From the NCBI GenBank assembly GCA_003402745.1, contig QQND01000014.1, positions 1 to 47,937 of the forward strand: a DNA stretch of 47,937 nucleotides, written 5' to 3'. This DNA comes from Verrucomicrobiota bacterium (GTDB taxonomy: Bacteria > Verrucomicrobiota > Verrucomicrobiia > Chthoniobacterales > Chthoniobacteraceae). The notes beneath the pieces are model-generated. The model was not told the origin of the DNA. It saw only the letters and a list, made by a program, of their open reading frames with translations, and did no database searches. A program made the translations under genes and the position numbers. Of this stretch, positions 17,590-26,306 are shown piece after piece (within the stretch, counting starts at the first letter, position 1; the number at the start of each line of letters is the position of its first letter).

Positions 17590-19656
17590 TCAACCGAAGA
17601 TCCGCTTCCAAAAGGGGGTGGGCGTTTGCTTAGGCTCTGCGGGGGTAGGCTCCGAGGGGATTTCTTCCTGATCGGACGGATCTCCAAGAGGCGGATTTGC
17701 CTTCCTCGATACTGGAGGAATTGCAGTCGGCTCGATATCATCTCCATTTTCATCCTTCAACGGGACGGGTTTGATGTTGGCGGGGTTCTTGAAGTACTCC
17801 CGCAAAACCTTTCCCACCATGGGAGCTGCATGCGTGCCTCCGTGAACGTCATTCCGATGGGGATCCCCCTCATACACCGCGGCAAAGGCGATCCGGGGTC
17901 CCTCGGCGGGGGCAAAGCCCGCAAACCAAGCCACAGTTTGATTGTTGTGCCATTGCGCGGTTCCCGTCTTACCGGCCACATTCACCTTTTCCACCTTCGC
18001 CTGGTGCGCCGTCCCGCGCGAACCTGCAACGACCTGAATCATCCCCTGCCGCAAGGCGAGGAACGTCTCGGGAGGAATTTCCACGCGCCGCTTAATCCGG
18101 ACGTTGTACGCATTCACCACTTCTCCCGTAATATCCTGAATCTGCTGCACCAAACGCGTCTGGTGCAACACCCCTCCGTTACCCAGAACAGCCATAGCCT
18201 GAGCCATCTGCAGGGGCGTAATTTCAGTTCCTCCCTGTCCGATCGCCAACTGCGCAAGCATGCCCCCCACCATACGCCCCTTGTGCTTTTGCCGCATGTA
18301 TTCGTCAGTGGGGAGCAATCCCGCACTCTCTTCCGGAATTGGAATCCCGGTTCTTTCGCCAAACCCGACACTGGCGGCGTAGTCGGTAATGACATTGGCA
18401 CCCATTTTCAAGCCCGCCTGATAAAACCAGGTGTTGCAGGACTGCTCCAAAGCCTCCACAAAATTGAGGCTCCCAGTATTGGTTTTTTTCCAATTGTGGA
18501 AAATTTGATCTCCAATTTGGAACCCCGTGGTGCACTCGTATTCCTCACTCGGGCTGATTTTACCGGAGGCAAGCCCTGCCAGTCCCACAAAACACTTGAA
18601 GGTCGAACCCGGCGGATAGGAGGCCAGTGAAAAGCGGGGGAAAAGGGGCTCATTCTTATCCCTTTTTATCGCCTCATAGTCCGCCTCGCTGATTGAAGGA
18701 ACAAACTGGTTAGGGTTGATGGGCGGCCACGAAGCCATGGCAAGAATATCCCCGTTTTGCGGATCCATGATCACCATCGCACCCCGTTTCGTGCCTGCCG
18801 CCAGAGCGGCTTCGCAACTGCGCTGAAGAGAGAGATCAAGGGTGGTGATCACGTGTTTCCCCGTAATCGGAGTGATGCTCACCTGCTCGGAAGTCTTCTT
18901 TCCAGCCCCGTTGTACGTCACATTGAGCTGACCCGACTCACCGCGAAGCACCTGATCGAAAGTCCGCTCAAGCCCCTCCCTGCCTTCTAGATCCGGCCAG
19001 AGCGATTCGTTATTCTCCACAACGCCGTCCTGAAACTTCCCTGTCCGCCCGACGTACCCAAGCGCATGACCGGCAAGCGTTCCGTTGGGATAATGCCGAG
19101 CATAAAATGGCAGCACCTCCCAATTCGCGTTCTGCGCTGCCTTCACGCTTACCAGGTCCGAGGCACTCAGGTTTTGCAGGAGAACGAACGGCAGTAAAGG
19201 CCGGTTCCGATAGTGCTTGAGCGCCGCTCCGGCCTGGGGCGTGACAGGGCGTCCCAACACCTGCCCCAGCCGCTGGGCCTCGCCTGCCACAAAAGCATTC
19301 AGCTCCGCAGCCGTAAATTTCAAGGGCCGGGGAAACTGCAGCGCAAGGTTGTAACCCATCCGCTGCAAGGCGAGCGGCTCGCCATTACGATCGCAAATCT
19401 GCCCCCTCGGCGCTGGGATATTGAAGACCCAAAAATGCGCCTGCTTCTGGGTTTCCCAAGTCGGACTGGCAGCTTGGGAAAGTGTTTCGGAAACCGTTTT
19501 AGATACCGGAGCGGCCTCAGAGAGAGGCGACGGGGCAGCGGGCAACTGGGCATGGAGAACAGCGACACCTACAAAAAAAACTCCGCAGCCAAGCCTCGCT
19601 GCCGGCCACGGGTCAGCCCCTCCCTCCAACCAACTCCCGGGTCGCAGCAGGCGCAT
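17590..19656 (-). CDS. mrdA: Penicillin-binding protein 2 (class B transpeptidase)
   Basis: 688 residues. Crosslinks peptidoglycan for side-wall elongation, normally with RodA. A short hydrophobic segment (22-35) follows an unusually long N-terminal start for PBP2; a Ser/Pro-rich linker precedes the dimerisation domain (PRGQICDRNG at 83-92). Transpeptidase motifs are complete: STFK (351-354) with nucleophile Ser351, SCN (406-408) and KTG (563-565). GREGLERTFDQVLRG is the usual pre-domain signature. A Pro-rich tail of about 60 residues ends the protein. The start ATG shares one base with the stop of the upstream TatD-like gene (TGATG), so translation is probably coupled. No mreBCD or rodA is seen. 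Confidence 0.93.
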   Translation of the reverse strand: MRLLRPGSWLEGGADPWPAARLGCGVFFVGVAVLHAQLPAAPSPLSEAAPVSKTVSETLSQAASPTWETQKQAHFWVFNIPAPRGQICDRNGEPLALQRMGYNLALQFPRPLKFTAAELNAFVAGEAQRLGQVLGRPVTPQAGAALKHYRNRPLLPFVLLQNLSASDLVSVKAAQNANWEVLPFYARHYPNGTLAGHALGYVGRTGKFQDGVVENNESLWPDLEGREGLERTFDQVLRGESGQLNVTYNGAGKKTSEQVSITPITGKHVITTLDLSLQRSCEAALAAGTKRGAMVIMDPQNGDILAMASWPPINPNQFVPSISEADYEAIKRDKNEPLFPRFSLASYPPGSTFKCFVGLAGLASGKISPSEEYECTTGFQIGDQIFHNWKKTNTGSLNFVEALEQSCNTWFYQAGLKMGANVITDYAASVGFGERTGIPIPEESAGLLPTDEYMRQKHKGRMVGGMLAQLAIGQGGTEITPLQMAQAMAVLGNGGVLHQTRLVQQIQDITGEVVNAYNVRIKRRVEIPPETFLALRQGMIQVVAGSRGTAHQAKVEKVNVAGKTGTAQWHNNQTVAWFAGFAPAEGPRIAFAAVYEGDPHRNDVHGGTHAAPMVGKVLREYFKNPANIKPVPLKDENGDDIEPTAIPPVSRKANPPLGDPSDQEEIPSEPTPAEPKQTPTPFWKRIFG

Positions 19657-20459
19657 CAGCTAATTTGGAAACGGGGATTCTGAGAAAGAAACCGCACTGG
19701 GTTGCCGAACACAAGCGCATCAACGGCCTCTTTGGAATGCCCTCGCCGACCCATTTCTATCGCCGTGCGTGGAACCGCCAGCGGTTCCGAACGGCCCCAG
19801 TCGCAGGCACAATTGAGCCAGATGTTTTTCATCCCTGCCCGCTCCACCATGTCCACGGCTCGAGCCGGAGTCGCCTTGGACTCAGGGTATAGAGTGATGC
19901 CGGCCCAGAAACCGGCTTCCAGCACCATTTCCACGGTGTGCTCTTCGACATGATCAATAATCACACGCCCTGGGTGGATTCTAGAGTCGGCGCGCAGCAC
20001 GTCCAGAATCAGTCGGGTTCCCTTAAACTTATCCTCCAAGTGCGGGGTGTGCACGAGGATGAGCTGGTCGTACTTTGCAGCCAAGTCGATGTGCTCCTCC
20101 AAAATCGTAATTTCGTTCCTGGTATTTTTGTTGAGCCCTATCTCACCGATTCCAAGAACGTTGCTACGCTTTAAAAACTCGGGAATGATCCCAAGAACGT
20201 CCCTGGCCAGACCCATGTCCTCTGACTCTTTCGGGTTGATGCACAGCCAACTGAAATGAGGGAGCCCGAATTTTGCGGCCCGCTTCGGCTCGTAATCCGT
20301 GAGCTGACAAAAATAGTCGTAAAAACCGTCCACGCTGCTCCGGTCAAACCCAGCCCAAAAAGCGGGTTCACAAATCGCCTCGCAACCCGCCAACCGCATT
20401 GCCTCGTAGTCGTCCGTAATTCGACTGACCATGTGTGCGTGAGGCTCGATGTAACGCAT
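19656..20459 (-). CDS. TatD-family metal-dependent hydrolase, EboB-like
   Basis: 267 residues. TIM-barrel metallohydrolase with the TatD-type metal site: His7 and His9 (EPHAHM), Glu106 (GIGEIGLN), His137 (VHTPH), His170 (IDHVEEH) and Asp220 (CACDWG). The sequence departs from DNase TatD in long stretches such as YFCQLTDYEPKRAAKFG and WAGFDRSS. From memory, this sub-type is the one found in ebo gene clusters (EboB) and in many planctomycete and verrucomicrobial genomes; none of the other ebo genes is visible here. It follows an 89-residue gene by 42 bp and is coupled to PBP2. Substrate unknown. Confidence 0.8.
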   Translation of the reverse strand: MRYIEPHAHMVSRITDDYEAMRLAGCEAICEPAFWAGFDRSSVDGFYDYFCQLTDYEPKRAAKFGLPHFSWLCINPKESEDMGLARDVLGIIPEFLKRSNVLGIGEIGLNKNTRNEITILEEHIDLAAKYDQLILVHTPHLEDKFKGTRLILDVLRADSRIHPGRVIIDHVEEHTVEMVLEAGFWAGITLYPESKATPARAVDMVERAGMKNIWLNCACDWGRSEPLAVPRTAIEMGRRGHSKEAVDALVFGNPVRFLSQNPRFQIS

Positions 20460-20501
20460 TCGGGAATCTTGATTAAAACGTGAAGAAAAACCGTCTTTCG
20501 T

Positions 20502-20771
20502 TCACCGAGGGGCCCCGGGCCACGCGCCACACGCGCCTTTGCCGAAGGCGGCGGGGATCGGGTCCACGGTCGGGTCACTCAATGCCATAAGGACTGCCTT
20601 AGCCCGCTCCGCATTCGGGGAAGCGAGCAAAGGCAGTGCATTACGCAGAGCGGCCAGACGAAAATCCGCCTCTCCCTCCGAGCGATCCACGCGGTCCAAG
20701 AAGGCCGCGAGCTCGATGAGCTTGCAGCGTGCGTCCATGAAGTACAGGTCCAGAACCTGGTCGCGTGTCAT
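20502..20771 (-). CDS. Small conserved-looking protein upstream of the TatD-like gene
   Basis: 89 residues, mostly helical by composition. The N-terminus MTRDQVLDLYFMDARCKLIE is followed by a charged stretch with RVDRSEGEADFRLAALRNAL and a less ordered Gly/Ala/Pro tail. No signal peptide or membrane segment. Because it sits 42 bp before the TatD/EboB-like gene on the same strand, with similar codon use, I treat it as real and probably functionally tied to it. I do not recognise a family and give no function. It could be a partner or a remnant of a larger protein. Confidence 0.65.
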   Translation of the reverse strand: MTRDQVLDLYFMDARCKLIELAAFLDRVDRSEGEADFRLAALRNALPLLASPNAERAKAVLMALSDPTVDPIPAAFGKGACGAWPGAPR

Positions 20772-20805
20772 TGCTTGGAAGGGAGGCTGATTCTGAGGCG
20801 TTGAA

Positions 20806-21222
20806 CTAGTCTTTTTTGAAGTCTTCGTGCCCTTTTTTCTTCAGATCGTTCAGCTTGTCAAAGGACGCCTTCGCGGCAGCGGTGTTTCCAGCTGTCACGG
20901 CGGCCTCCAGAGCAGACACTTCCTTGGCAAAGGCATCCATCTGGGCCTTATACTTTTCCAAATAAGCGGCCTTGCCAGCGGCGGGCTGATCAGCCGTGGT
21001 CTTGGGCTCCATTTTTGAAGAGGTCTCCGTCGTCTTTTTGATGTCCGCGATCAATTTCAGATTCTCGTCCTTCTTTGCAGGATCTTCGACGGATTTCTTG
21101 AGAGCCTTGTAGGCTTTGTTCATGGCGCTCATTTCCTTCTCCATGGGCGTATCTTCAGCATACGAGGAGAGGCCAAGGGTGAGAACAAGAAGGAGGGGGG
21201 TGATACGTTTCAGCATTTTCAT
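20806..21222 (-). CDS. Periplasmic cytochrome b562-like four-helix protein
   Basis: 138 residues: signal peptide (MKMLKRITPLLLVLTLGLSS, cleavage near YAE) and about 115 residues of charged helix. The mature N-terminus carries EKEMSAMNKAYKALKK and the C-terminus LNDLKKKGHEDFKKD. Position and spacing match the axial heme ligands of E. coli cytochrome b562, where Met lies near residue 7 and His near 102 of the mature chain; here the candidates are Met31 and His132. The middle helices (ENLKLIADIKKTTETSSK and a QMDAFAKEVSALEAAVTAGN segment) fit the same four-helix layout. Heme binding is inference. The gene lies 34 bp before the 89-residue gene. Confidence 0.7.
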   Translation of the reverse strand: MKMLKRITPLLLVLTLGLSSYAEDTPMEKEMSAMNKAYKALKKSVEDPAKKDENLKLIADIKKTTETSSKMEPKTTADQPAAGKAAYLEKYKAQMDAFAKEVSALEAAVTAGNTAAAKASFDKLNDLKKKGHEDFKKD

Positions 21223-21448
21223 ACAGATTCAGGGTTTGGGTTAACGGTGAAAGCGCCTTTTGCCAAGGTCTGTTTCCACCTCACTCTTTTAGAGCTTCTC
21301 ACAAGCCAAACGTTGGAAACAAAATTGCGCAACTGCCGAATTTCATTTTTTAAAACCAACAACCGCCGCCTGCCGCCGAAATTCCGCGTTGCACCGCCCC
21401 TCAAGAGCCAGCACGTTGCTGCGTTTCCTTTCCGACTATCCCAGTTTT

Positions 21449-22843
21449 ATGAGCCAGCCATCAGACCCTTCCCGCAAACTATTCGGCACAGACGGCATCC
21501 GTGGGGTCGCAAATTTAGAGCCGGTGACCGCAGAAACCGCGCTCAGATTGGGCCGCGCGGCGGCCCACGTTTTCACCCAGCACGGTGCACCTCGAGCCTC
21601 CAACAGCTCCCGGCCGACCATCGTCATCGGCAAGGACACCCGGGTCTCGGGGTACATGTTGGAAAACGCACTGGCGGCGGGCGTCATGTCCCTGGGGGCA
21701 AACGTCATCTTCATCGGACCCCTGCCCACCCCGGGGGTTGCCTACATCACGCGCTCGCTGCGTGCCGATGCCGGAATCGTTCTCAGCGCCTCTCACAATC
21801 CCTACGAGGATAACGGAATCAAGTTTTTCAGGCATGATGGCTACAAACTCGACGACGCCGTGGAGCGGAGAATCGAGCATCTTGTCTTCAGCGGAGAGAT
21901 CGAAACAGTACGGCCCACCGCCGGAGAAATTGGCCGCGCCAAGCGCATCGACGATGCTCTGGGCCGCTACGTGGAGTTTGCCAAGGCTAGCTTTCCCAAG
22001 GGAATGACACTGGAGGGGATGCACATCGCCGTGGATTGCGCAAACGGCGCGGCGTACAAGTCCACCCCCTGCGTGCTGCGTGAACTTGGAGCGCGCCTCA
22101 CCGTGGACCACCACACCCCGGATGGCCGCAACATCAATACCCAGTGCGGCAGTACCTACCCCGAGGAAATTTCCCGCCTCGTCAAGGCCAGCGGCGCGAG
22201 CGTCGGCATCTCCCACGATGGGGATGCTGACCGGGTCCTTCTGTGCGATGAAAACGGCGAGGTCGTCGACGGGGACGAAATCCTCGCCATCGCCGCAATC
22301 GACGCGATGAGGCGCGGCTCTCTTTCCCGCAATACTCTGGTCGCCACAGTAATGAGCAACTTCGGCCTAGACGAGGCCCTTCGCGGCCACGGAGCGCGTG
22401 TCTTACGCACGGCAGTAGGCGACCGCTACGTGATCGAAGCGATGGTGCGCGAAAATTATAACATCGGCGGAGAGCAAAGCGGGCACATGATTTTCCGAGA
22501 CTTCGGCACCACTGGCGATGGTCTGGTTGCCGCCCTCCAAATCTTGCGGATCGTTGTTGAAACAGGGAAACCGCTAAGCGAGCTCAAGTCCTGCCTCTCG
22601 AAGTATCCCCAGGCGCAACGCAACCTGCGAGTAAACCGCAAGCCCCCCATCAAGGATCTTCCTGCTGTGGTGCAGTTGGTTGACGAGGCTGAGCGCGATC
22701 TTGCGGGCGAGGGCCGCGTCTTGCTGCGCTACTCCGGCACAGAACCAAAAGTGCGCCTTCTTATCGAAGGACGCAATGCGGACCAAATTAACACGCACGC
22801 AGACCGTATTGCCCAGGCGCTCCGAGCTGAAATCGGCGCCTGA
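21449..22843 (+). CDS. glmM: Phosphoglucosamine mutase
   Basis: 464 residues from ATG at 21449 (MSQPSDPSRKLFGTDGIRGV). An in-frame TTG at 21389 adds 20 residues unlike the family. Converts glucosamine 6-phosphate to glucosamine 1-phosphate, feeding UDP-GlcNAc for peptidoglycan and LPS. Present: the phosphoserine loop SASHNPYEDNG (Ser115), the Mg site DGDADR, the sugar loop GEQSGH and the phosphate-binding RYSGTEPKVR near the C-terminus. The start is divergent from the cytochrome b562-like gene. It is followed after 13 bp by bioD on the same strand. Fits with PBP2, kdsD and lpxA elsewhere in the window as part of envelope synthesis. Confidence 0.97.
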   Translation: MSQPSDPSRKLFGTDGIRGVANLEPVTAETALRLGRAAAHVFTQHGAPRASNSSRPTIVIGKDTRVSGYMLENALAAGVMSLGANVIFIGPLPTPGVAYITRSLRADAGIVLSASHNPYEDNGIKFFRHDGYKLDDAVERRIEHLVFSGEIETVRPTAGEIGRAKRIDDALGRYVEFAKASFPKGMTLEGMHIAVDCANGAAYKSTPCVLRELGARLTVDHHTPDGRNINTQCGSTYPEEISRLVKASGASVGISHDGDADRVLLCDENGEVVDGDEILAIAAIDAMRRGSLSRNTLVATVMSNFGLDEALRGHGARVLRTAVGDRYVIEAMVRENYNIGGEQSGHMIFRDFGTTGDGLVAALQILRIVVETGKPLSELKSCLSKYPQAQRNLRVNRKPPIKDLPAVVQLVDEAERDLAGEGRVLLRYSGTEPKVRLLIEGRNADQINTHADRIAQALRAEIGA

Positions 22844-22856
22844 TTTTTCCCCATTC

Positions 22857-23531
22857 ATGGCCTCAGGAATTTTTATCACAGGTACGGACACCGGTGTCGG
22901 GAAGACCACTTTTTGTGCACTTTTCCTACGCGCCTTGCGCTCCCGAGGCATCGACGCGGTGGGGATAAAGCCTTTCTGCTGCGGAGACCGCTCCGATGCG
23001 GAAATCCTGCAGTCTGCTTCGGGCGAGTCTGTTAGCCTCTCAGAAGTGAATCCGGTATGGCTACGAGTGCCGGCGGCGCCCTACACGGCTTGCCTGATTG
23101 AAAACCGCAGCCTCGACGTGGCAACGGCCCTTGAAACCATTGGAGCCCTCGGTAAAAAACATGCCTTTCTTGTGATAGAAGGCGTTGGAGGATGGCGGGT
23201 ACCCCTCACCCAGCAGCTCTGCATGAGCCAGTTTGCAGCCTCCCTTGGATTTCCCGTTCTAGTCGTGGCCGCCAATCGCCTCGGAGCGCTTAACCACACC
23301 CAGCTCACGCTGGACTCTATTGCGGCACGTGGCACGGAATGCCTGGGAGTCGTTTTAAGTGAACCTGAGAAAACCGAGCAAACCCCTGCCACTTTGACGA
23401 ACCGCGGGCTGCTGGAAGATCTCCTCTCCGTACCGGTTTTGGGCGAGATAGGCCATGGCTGCACCGAACTCGATACGAACCTCGAGCAGCGGCTCCTGTC
23501 CGCACTCAGCCTGGCCGTGCATCTCCCCTAG
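22857..23531 (+). CDS. bioD: Dethiobiotin synthetase
   Basis: 224 residues from ATG at 22857; upstream in-frame codons overlap glmM and are not part of the protein. Closes the ureido ring of dethiobiotin from diaminopelargonate, CO2 and ATP. P-loop TGTDTGVGKTT at 8-18, the KPFCCG substrate lysine region, VIEGVGGWRVPL (Mg/ATP loop) and the RLGALNHTQLTL motif are diagnostic. It follows glmM by 13 bp and is likely co-transcribed. No bioA, bioB or bioF is nearby, so the pathway is dispersed in this genome. Its TAG stop overlaps the stop of the convergent HtrA-type gene by 4 bp. Confidence 0.94.
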   Translation: MASGIFITGTDTGVGKTTFCALFLRALRSRGIDAVGIKPFCCGDRSDAEILQSASGESVSLSEVNPVWLRVPAAPYTACLIENRSLDVATALETIGALGKKHAFLVIEGVGGWRVPLTQQLCMSQFAASLGFPVLVVAANRLGALNHTQLTLDSIAARGTECLGVVLSEPEKTEQTPATLTNRGLLEDLLSVPVLGEIGHGCTELDTNLEQRLLSALSLAVHLP

Positions 23532-25021
23532 TTGTTGCGTAAAAGCACAAACGTCCGCCGCCCTTGTCGCTCCACCTGCAGCAGCGCCCCGCTCGAACCT
23601 CCGCGAGTTACCGAAGCGCGGATGGCCTGCATGCACTCTGCCACGTTTCGAACGGACCGGTTGTCTACTTCCGTGATGACATCCTGCACCTCCAAATCAC
23701 TGCGCGAAGCCAGGCTGCCCTCCGAAATCGCCTCGACCCTTACTCCCCTTGCCTTGATCTCGTGCAGACTAAGGCCGAAGCGGTCCTGGGCGGCTCCGGG
23801 GTTGCGCGGGCCCCTCTCCGTTTCTATGACAGGTTGCGGCGCCCCAGGGAGTTCAGCCAGTTGAATTGAAACCGACTTGTTAGCCCCCTGCCTCCAAACA
23901 CCGATACGGACAAAACTCCCCGCCTTGCGTTCAAAAAGTTCCCGCTGTAAATCAAGGGCCGTACCCACAGTCTGGCCGTCCAAAGACTGGATCACATCTG
24001 CGGGCCGCAGGTCAGTGCGGAAGGCTGGCCCGTCCGCTTCAATGGATAAGACCACAACTCCCGACTGAACTGCCCCCAATTTCTCCTGAAGCGAAGGAGT
24101 TTCCCCCAACGTTTCCACACGGATCCCAAGCCACGGCCTGGAGACCTTGCCGAACTCCAAAATCTGATTGATTGTCTGTTGCAAAAGATTGGAGGGCACC
24201 GCAAAAGCCAGCCCGCGTTCCGCACGCGCAATGAGCGTGTTCATGCCCAGAACCCGTCCCTCGCCATCCAGTAAAGGCCCGCCACTGTGGCCCGGGTTAA
24301 TGACCGCATCCGTCTGTAGATAATCTTCGTAAAGAGGCAAAGCACTGGTCGGCCCCAGCAAGCGAGACCGCCCCTTCCCACTCAACATGCCGGAGGTAAA
24401 CGACCATTCCTGGCCAAAGGGCACTCCGATGGCATACACAAACTGCCCCACGCTCGCCGCATTGCTGTTAGAAAACTCGAGGAAAGGAAGTTCGTTTGCC
24501 TCCACTTTTACAATCGCCACGTCCGTGCGTTCGTCTGTGCCGAGAATACGCCCCTCCAACCGCCGCCCATCCCGAAGGCGAACCGTGATCCGGCGCGACT
24601 GTGCGACAACATGCAAATTCGTGGCGATCAGTCCATTGGGCTTAACAATAAACCCCGACCCCTCACTCCGTACTGGCGGCCGCGAATCCCCTCGCGCGCT
24701 CCGCTTCTGGAGGGCGCCCGGATCCACGCCGTCCGAATCCCCATCGATAGCCTCCTGCAGGAGTTCAACTTCCAGAATAACCACAGCGGGAGCGGCTCTC
24801 TGAAAAACATCCATTCTCGCCCTCTCGAGCGCCCGCAGCACATCGGCGGAACTTGGAATGTCGGCCGGCAACGCCACAACAGACGGCACCCCCCATCCAA
24901 AAAGCGCGGCTGCGCTAAGGACCGTCCAATAAAAAGAAGTTGTGCGAACAAAAGTCACCGGTCGAAGTCTGCCACGCTCCGTGCCCCGACGCCAGTCTGG
25001 CCTCACCCAAGCGCGGAGCAT
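23528..25021 (-). CDS. HtrA/DegP-type serine protease with two PDZ domains
   Basis: 497 residues. The N-terminus has a basic stretch and a hydrophobic export/anchor segment (about 31-50). The trypsin-like domain has the triad His137 (ATNLHVV), Asp167 (ERTDVAIVKV) and Ser246 (NPGHSGGPLL). The usual GNSGGP is GHSGGP here, an Asn to His change beside the nucleophile; the oxyanion glycines are kept. Two PDZ domains follow, about 285-375 and 400-490, the first with the SRPWLGIRVE entry. Predicted periplasmic quality-control protease or chaperone. Convergent with bioD by a 4-bp overlap and divergent from rlmI with only 46 bp between starts. Confidence 0.93.
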   Translation of the reverse strand: MLRAWVRPDWRRGTERGRLRPVTFVRTTSFYWTVLSAAALFGWGVPSVVALPADIPSSADVLRALERARMDVFQRAAPAVVILEVELLQEAIDGDSDGVDPGALQKRSARGDSRPPVRSEGSGFIVKPNGLIATNLHVVAQSRRITVRLRDGRRLEGRILGTDERTDVAIVKVEANELPFLEFSNSNAASVGQFVYAIGVPFGQEWSFTSGMLSGKGRSRLLGPTSALPLYEDYLQTDAVINPGHSGGPLLDGEGRVLGMNTLIARAERGLAFAVPSNLLQQTINQILEFGKVSRPWLGIRVETLGETPSLQEKLGAVQSGVVVLSIEADGPAFRTDLRPADVIQSLDGQTVGTALDLQRELFERKAGSFVRIGVWRQGANKSVSIQLAELPGAPQPVIETERGPRNPGAAQDRFGLSLHEIKARGVRVEAISEGSLASRSDLEVQDVITEVDNRSVRNVAECMQAIRASVTRGGSSGALLQVERQGRRTFVLLRNN

Positions 25022-25024
25022 GCG

Positions 25025-25052
25025 TTGACATCCTGCCCGAAGATCCTAGCGT
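25025..25052 (+). promoter_or_regulatory. Possible promoter of the rlmI gene
   Basis: A perfect TTGACA (25025-25030) is followed 16 bp later by TAGCGT, a poor -10. Transcription from it would start within a few bases of the rlmI ATG, giving an almost leaderless message. The -35 overlaps the first codons' upstream edge of the divergent protease gene. Confidence 0.3.
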
Positions 25053-25067
25053 CTGTGCTCTCTAACC

Positions 25068-26237
25068 ATGGCAGGTCTTATTGTTCAACCACGCGCTCGT
25101 CTCTTTCACGGCCACGAATGGGTCTACTCCACTGAAATCCTCAAAACTTTCGGCGATCCGCAAGACGGCGGCCTCGTGTCGCTCAAGGACGGACGGGATC
25201 GCATGCTCGGAACAGCGATTTATAACAGCCGCTCGCACATTGTCGCCCGCCGCTTTTCACGGCAACGCCAGGACCTCGACCTGGATTTCTTCAAGCGCAG
25301 AATCACTCAAGCCCGAAACTATCGCACCCGGCACGGCCTGCCCGAGAAGCTCGGACGGCTCATCTGGAGCGAAAGCGACGGGTTGCCCGGGGTTGTCGTG
25401 GACCGGTACGGAGATGATCTCGTACTGCAGACCCTCACGCTCGCCATGGACCAGCGCAAAGAGCTGATCGTACAAGCCCTCGTAGAGACCTTCCAACCCC
25501 GCTGCATCATCGAGCGCAATGATACCCCCATCCGCAAGGCGGAGGGCATGGAGCTCGTGGCAGGGCTCTTGTATGGGAGCGATCCTGGACCAACTTCTTT
25601 TGCGACCGACGGCCTCACCTTTGAAATCAACCTTCTGACAGGCCAGAAGACGGGCTTCTACCTGGACCAACTTGCCAACTATCGCGGGGTTGCGGGATAT
25701 GCGGCAAACCGCAGCGTCCTCGATTGTTTCACCAACCAAGGCGCCTTCGCCCTCAGCTGCGCAAAAGCCGGGGCTAAAGATGTGACTGCCGTCGATATCA
25801 GCGCGACAGCGATCGAACAGGTAGGGCGTAACGCCCTGGCAAACGGTCTCGCAATCAATGCCATCGAGGCCAATGTCTTCGACTACCTGCATGAGCGGGA
25901 AAAGGCGGAGTCCATCTACGACCTCATTGTGCTGGACCCCCCGTCCTTCACCAAGTCCAAGGGACGCATTCACGATGCACTACGCGGGTACAAAGAAATC
26001 CATCTTCGCGCCATGAAACTTCTGAACCCGGAAGGGTTGCTTGCCACCTTCTGCTGCTCTCACCACATGACGGCAGACTTGTTTCAGGGCGTGATCAACG
26101 AGGCGGCCGTCGATGCAAAAAAAACACTGCGCCTGGTCCAGTCTTTCACTCAGGGCCTCGACCACCCGGTGATCACAACCATTCCCGAGAGCGGCTATTT
26201 GAAGGGTTTTTTATTCGAACTCGTTCCGGGTCGTTAG
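25068..26237 (+). CDS. rlmI: 23S rRNA m5C methyltransferase, RlmI family
   Basis: 389 residues. An N-terminal PUA domain (about 1-80, with HGHEWVYSTEI and VSLKDGRDRMLGTAIYN) precedes the Rossmann methyltransferase. SAM site LDCFTNQGAFALSCAKAGA, then AVDIS and the catalytic-site motif VLDPPSFTKSKG, and the catalytic-cysteine motif FCCSHH. In E. coli RlmI methylates C1962 of 23S rRNA; the same target is expected but not shown. Other close members of the COG1092 family exist, so the exact base is inferred. The gene starts 46 bp from the divergent protease gene and is convergent with the pirin gene. Confidence 0.92.
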   Translation: MAGLIVQPRARLFHGHEWVYSTEILKTFGDPQDGGLVSLKDGRDRMLGTAIYNSRSHIVARRFSRQRQDLDLDFFKRRITQARNYRTRHGLPEKLGRLIWSESDGLPGVVVDRYGDDLVLQTLTLAMDQRKELIVQALVETFQPRCIIERNDTPIRKAEGMELVAGLLYGSDPGPTSFATDGLTFEINLLTGQKTGFYLDQLANYRGVAGYAANRSVLDCFTNQGAFALSCAKAGAKDVTAVDISATAIEQVGRNALANGLAINAIEANVFDYLHEREKAESIYDLIVLDPPSFTKSKGRIHDALRGYKEIHLRAMKLLNPEGLLATFCCSHHMTADLFQGVINEAAVDAKKTLRLVQSFTQGLDHPVITTIPESGYLKGFLFELVPGR

Positions 26238-26267
26238 AATCCACACCGCAATCTCCGTAAAATCCAA

Positions 26268-26285
26268 CCCTCCCCAAAAGGAGGG
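26268..26285. terminator. Hairpin between the convergent rlmI and pirin genes
   Basis: Perfect stem CCCTCC/GGAGGG (26268-26273 with 26280-26285), loop CCAAAA. No good T tract follows on the plus side; on the minus side GGATTTTA follows a few bases later. Probably a shared terminator. Confidence 0.45.
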
Positions 26286-26306
26286 CTGTGCACCGAATCA
26301 GACAGG

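Noticed and set aside
21389-21448. Upstream TTG start for glmM
   Set aside because: The added 20 residues are unlike GlmM starts and the ATG at 21449 fits the family exactly.
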